Source of the DNA: Labilibacter marinus
Lineage (GTDB): Bacteria; Bacteroidota; Bacteroidia; Bacteroidales; Marinilabiliaceae
Direction: 5' to 3'
NCBI RefSeq assembly: GCF_001659685.2
Contig: NZ_LXYE02000052.1
Location: forward strand, 18,742 to 82,741
Length of the DNA: 64,000 bases
The position numbers were made by a program, and so were the translations under genes. Positions 60,624 through 64,000 of the stretch are shown here, in pieces (the first letter of the stretch is position 1; every line of letters begins with the position of its first letter). A model generated the notes under the pieces. That model was not told the origin of the DNA. It saw only the letters and a program-made list of their open reading frames with translations, and did no database searches.

Positions 60624-63545
60624 ATGAAGAAGACTTTACTACTCATGTTATGTATGGCAATCATGACCCAGGTGTTTGCTGGCGGCACAAATACCTGGCA
60701 AGGAATAGGACGAATTGCCTTAAGCTCGGATGGAAATGAGCATGATCACGATGATATTAATGCCACCAAAATGGCATTGATGATTTTGGCCAAAGCTGGC
60801 TTACAAGATAAAGTAGTGCTTTATACTTATGCCGATCATATTTGGGGCAGTAACCAAACTACTTCCGACCAATTGGACAGAATGCATACTGTTGCGCTTG
60901 GAGGACAACAAAAATTTGGATTTCAGGACGCCACTTTTATGGCAGCAGTGGAAGATCCAGCTGCAGCTTATGCTGCCATGGCAGCCGAAATTGCCAAATC
61001 TACAGCAACCGATCCATTATTTATTATTGGAGCTGGACCTATGCATGTAATTGGTGAAGGCTTACGCATTGCTAACGGAACAAATCCTGATGCTCTAAAT
61101 TATGTAACCGTCATCTCTCACTCGGACTGGAACAATAATCATGGCCAATCGCACAAAGATCCTGAAACTACCGATCATGATGGTTGGACATGGAACATGA
61201 TGAATACTTCATTTGGTAGCAAGGTGAATTTTAAAAGAATAAGCGACCAAAACGGAACGCCTCCTAACGTATATTCTTCAAACGATAAGTTTAAAGCATC
61301 CACTATGGCCGATTGGAATTGGATGAATACACACCAGGATCCTAATGTAAATTGGGTATACCAAAACCATACAGGCAAAGGCGCCAACTCCGCCGCTGAT
61401 TATTCCGATGCTGGAATGTCTTTTTATTTAGTAACAGGTGACGAAATGGGGAATCCAGTGAAACTAAAGGACTACATTGGCCCAGATGTTATCCCGGTTG
61501 TTATCGATCCAACCAAACCCATGAGTGTTAGTTTAAACGAAACATCATACCATATTGAAGAAATTGATGGGACTTTTCAACTTACTGCTACGGTTCTGCC
61601 AGAAACAGCGATTAACAAAAATGTAACGTGGAGTTCTAGCAATAGCACAGTAGCAACAGTAAGTAACACTGGTTTGGTGACGGGCAAAAAGCTTGGTTAT
61701 GCAACTATTACAGCCACTACTGTTGAAGGAAACAAAACAGCAAGAGCCGAATTTCAGATTGGCGTTGTTGAAGCAGCAGATTATTATGCTGGAGAAGACT
61801 ATGTTTGTTTTGAAGCTGAATCAACCAACTCACCGCTACAAAAATGGGTACTAAGAACGCCTGAATGGTCGCAATACGTATTACCTATTAAGGATGCCGC
61901 ATCGCCAAATCCTATAAACAACACCTACCTTGAGTATACTGGCGGTACCGAAGATGGCAATGGATCGGGACAAGACATTTTGGTGTATAAGTTTACGCCC
62001 AGATCTACTGGTATATACTACTTAACGGGTCGAATGGCTCAGAATTTACAAGGAGCCAAATGGGATAAATGCAACGATATTTATGTGAAAATGGCTGGTG
62101 ATTTTGATGCTGTAACAGGTGGAGCGACTAAAGATGAGCTAACAACATGGTGTAAGTTTTATGGTAGAGGACACGATGGAGGCACCCCATTAAAAGGCGA
62201 TTGGGGACAGTTTGTAAAAGGAGAGCCGCATCATGGCTCGCCAAAGAAAACCATGAAATATGCACTTAAAGCTGGTGTTGAATATACATTCTCAGTAAGC
62301 GGTAGAGCGCAACGCACTTGTGTAGATTACTATCTATTTTACAAAGAAGGCGCAGCTGTTACGGTTGGCGAGAGAAAAGACTTGGCAACTAATTCTCCTA
62401 TATACATGAGGCCAGGTGGTGTTCCTGTAGAGATTTGTGCTGCCATTAATGCGCACGATTTTGATGTGACTTCTGTTAGTGGTTACGATCCTGCTGCTAA
62501 GGGAACTATTCCTAATAGTCCTGCCGATGGTATTAACAAAGGCGAACAAGTGATTGGTTGTGGCGGTACTAATGGTATAAATCAAGATATTGCGGCTGAA
62601 GAGCCTTACACGGGAACCGATGGAGATGTTACATTTACAGTTAAAGCGGTTGGCGAACCCGATGGAGAATGTACTTATGCTGTTTTTATTAACGGAACAA
62701 AAGTGGGAGAAAAGCAGGCCTCAAGAATTCATGGTACAGCTACAGCTCCTTATACATACGAAGATTTAGTGATCAACGATGAGCCTGTAGCTATTCAGAA
62801 TGGGGATATCATCAGAGTAACTTCAAATCAGGTTTCTAATAATTTAGTTCCTGAAGGAGATGGTTTTGCTACTGCCCGCGGACGTTGGGTAAGCCTAAAT
62901 ATTTGTTCGGCCAATGCAAACCCTAACCCCGATAATGGCGGTGAAGAGCCAGAACCTGTAGAAGAACCTGTAATCATTAGCCATAATGCACCCACTATAG
63001 TTGACCCATCGGCCACAGAAATGACCATTCAGGTAATTTATACCAGTGCTACAGCAGTTGACTTTGTAACAACCATTCATAAAATAGTTGGAGCGGGAAA
63101 CGAAACCAATGGTTTTAAACGTATAAACGGTATTCAACCTGCTACTAACGGAACGATTAATATTACCGTACCTATTAATCCGGGATTAGATGTGGCTGAA
63201 AGTTATAGATGGGTCATTTATTTTTTGCCTCCAGGTGGAAACTGGCAAAATCAGTATGACCCAATCAAGCTTCCTTTTTCCGTATCTGAAACAACCGATA
63301 TAAACAGCGTTTCAAGTAATACTAAGGTATATCCAACCGTTTTTACGAACCACATTAACATTAAAAGCGATAGCGAAATTGCAAGCGTACAGCTGTTCAG
63401 TATCAGTGGTGCCAGCATCACAAAAAAAATGGTTAATCAGCAAAGTGATATCCTTGAAACCAGTCATGTACAAGCAGGCCTATATTTGCTAAATCTTAAA
63501 ATGAAATCTGGTGAAATAATTGTACAAAAGGTGATTAAGAAATAA
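60624..63545 (+). CDS. Secreted multidomain protein (nucleoside-hydrolase-like, Ig, CBM6-like, T9SS)
   Basis: The 973-residue product has a signal peptide (1-19, ending VFAG). Residues about 25-290 are a compact domain with acidic clusters (IALSSDGNEHDHDDINATKM, DPLFIIGAGPMHVIGEG) that recall nucleoside-hydrolase-like folds; this is tentative. About 305-385 is a Big_2 Ig-like domain (VSLNETSYHIEEIDGTFQLT, VTWSSSNSTVATVS). About 390-570 resembles a CBM6-like carbohydrate-binding module. A beta-rich region and a Pro/Glu linker follow. The last 80 residues are a T9SS sorting domain (VYPTVFTNHINIKSD, AGLYLLNLKM). It is expected to be surface exposed and to bind or process a glycan. It is probably controlled by the upstream hybrid regulator. 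Confidence 0.8.
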   Translation: MKKTLLLMLCMAIMTQVFAGGTNTWQGIGRIALSSDGNEHDHDDINATKMALMILAKAGLQDKVVLYTYADHIWGSNQTTSDQLDRMHTVALGGQQKFGFQDATFMAAVEDPAAAYAAMAAEIAKSTATDPLFIIGAGPMHVIGEGLRIANGTNPDALNYVTVISHSDWNNNHGQSHKDPETTDHDGWTWNMMNTSFGSKVNFKRISDQNGTPPNVYSSNDKFKASTMADWNWMNTHQDPNVNWVYQNHTGKGANSAADYSDAGMSFYLVTGDEMGNPVKLKDYIGPDVIPVVIDPTKPMSVSLNETSYHIEEIDGTFQLTATVLPETAINKNVTWSSSNSTVATVSNTGLVTGKKLGYATITATTVEGNKTARAEFQIGVVEAADYYAGEDYVCFEAESTNSPLQKWVLRTPEWSQYVLPIKDAASPNPINNTYLEYTGGTEDGNGSGQDILVYKFTPRSTGIYYLTGRMAQNLQGAKWDKCNDIYVKMAGDFDAVTGGATKDELTTWCKFYGRGHDGGTPLKGDWGQFVKGEPHHGSPKKTMKYALKAGVEYTFSVSGRAQRTCVDYYLFYKEGAAVTVGERKDLATNSPIYMRPGGVPVEICAAINAHDFDVTSVSGYDPAAKGTIPNSPADGINKGEQVIGCGGTNGINQDIAAEEPYTGTDGDVTFTVKAVGEPDGECTYAVFINGTKVGEKQASRIHGTATAPYTYEDLVINDEPVAIQNGDIIRVTSNQVSNNLVPEGDGFATARGRWVSLNICSANANPNPDNGGEEPEPVEEPVIISHNAPTIVDPSATEMTIQVIYTSATAVDFVTTIHKIVGAGNETNGFKRINGIQPATNGTINITVPINPGLDVAESYRWVIYFLPPGGNWQNQYDPIKLPFSVSETTDINSVSSNTKVYPTVFTNHINIKSDSEIASVQLFSISGASITKKMVNQQSDILETSHVQAGLYLLNLKMKSGEIIVQKVIKK

Positions 63546-64000
63546 TTCCTCGGCTTTTGCTTTTTTTAGGGCAATAATTACATAAACGGGAAATAGTAAC
63601 TTAACCTAAGAATGAGTAAATCCCAAACGAATAGGATGTCAGTATTGGCATCCTATTTTTTATAGTTTAAAGTATTGGTGTTGAGTAAAAAGCTGTAAAT
63701 TAACCAACTCTTTTTAAAGAAAGGGAAGGATTCAGTCAGGAACTAGATGAATAACTATATGGTAAATAGCCATAATGGTTAATTTCTAATCTCAGAATAG
63801 AACTCAAATAATTACCAGTTATACTCAAGCTATAGAATCAATACGCTGTACCGTCAACTCCTCATCACCAAGAAGGTCATCTTATGATAGATATTAACAA
63901 CGACACCCTCTAAAGGCTTATTGGTAACTATCAACCACCGCATGACAAAGAGAATCGTCTTTTTTTTGTGATGCCTGGTATATATATGAAGACATTTATT
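63546..64000. other. Terminal intergenic region
   Basis: 455 bases to the window end hold no convincing coding frame. A terminator for the preceding gene lies at 63630-63663; the rest is AT-rich and unassigned. Confidence 0.55.
63630..63663 (+). terminator. Terminator after the secreted multidomain gene
   Basis: Arms AATAGGATG/CATCCTATT around a 10-base loop are followed by a T-run, about 85 bases after the stop codon. Confidence 0.85.

Noticed and set aside
1..64000. CRISPR array or Cas genes
   Set aside because: No series of equally spaced identical repeats with unique spacers was found; the only tandem repeats are short or degenerate.

Overview
The window is chromosomal DNA from an AT-rich member of the Bacteroidota, most likely a marine or anaerobic relative of the Marinilabiliales. 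This placement rests on gene content and on promoters, not on a database search. The supporting signs are: Bacteroidota -7 elements (TAnnTTTG) in front of several genes; three large secreted proteins ending in type IX secretion (T9SS) sorting domains; two giant propeller-type sensor kinases, one of them a complete hybrid two-component system; the DUF4290-murA pair; the DUF6089-uppS-bamA-skp cluster; a DUF2807 (head GIN) protein; and a 2-oxoglutarate:ferredoxin oxidoreductase (korAB).

Layout. 0-2.7 kb: two paralogous secreted TonB-C-like proteins flank a PAS-LuxR regulator, and both share an operator-like palindrome at identical spacing from a -7 element. 2.8-12.4 kb: housekeeping genes, namely UvrD-type helicase, DUF4290, MurA (Asp in place of the catalytic Cys), two thioredoxin-fold lipoprotein/periplasmic paralogs (one without its cysteines), GrpE, DnaJ and glycine C-acetyltransferase. 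12.7-20.6 kb: an outer-membrane-type protein, then a 5.8-kb accessory segment bounded by a perfect 98-bp direct repeat. That segment holds palindromic repeat units, an Ig/LRR-like lipoprotein, an IS1380-family insertion sequence sitting inside a repeat unit, a GLUG-motif T9SS protein and a 3' remnant of valS. 20.7-27.5 kb: the envelope biogenesis cluster DUF6089-uppS-bamA-three skp/ompH genes, then murI. 27.6-42.5 kb: gamma-carbonic-anhydrase-like protein, korAB, several secreted or membrane proteins, an ABC-substrate-domain histidine kinase, an AEC transporter and a T9SS sulfatase. 42.7-49.4 kb: an accessory stretch with an AraC regulator, a VOC protein, an RseP-like protein without catalytic motifs, a frameshifted gene, a DUF695/RraB-like lipoprotein, a 50-codon gene with its own promoter and terminator, an unknown gene followed by in-frame heptad repeats, and a DUF3574 lipoprotein. 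49.7-52.1 kb: type II NADH dehydrogenase and a PfkB sugar/nucleoside kinase. 52.3-52.5 kb: two identical tRNA-Asn genes. 52.7-63.5 kb: two propeller sensor kinases, then a 973-residue secreted multidomain protein with a strong promoter match.

How the genes may work together. The envelope cluster makes undecaprenyl carrier (UppS), outer-membrane assembly (BamA) and periplasmic chaperones (Skp), next to MurA and MurI for peptidoglycan. The kinase pair and the secreted protein look like a sense-and-respond unit for an extracellular substrate; no SusC/SusD pair is visible. The most unusual parts are the repeat-bounded 5.8-kb insertion and the 44-49 kb accessory stretch. No CRISPR array, rRNA, prophage or toxin-antitoxin module was recognised.
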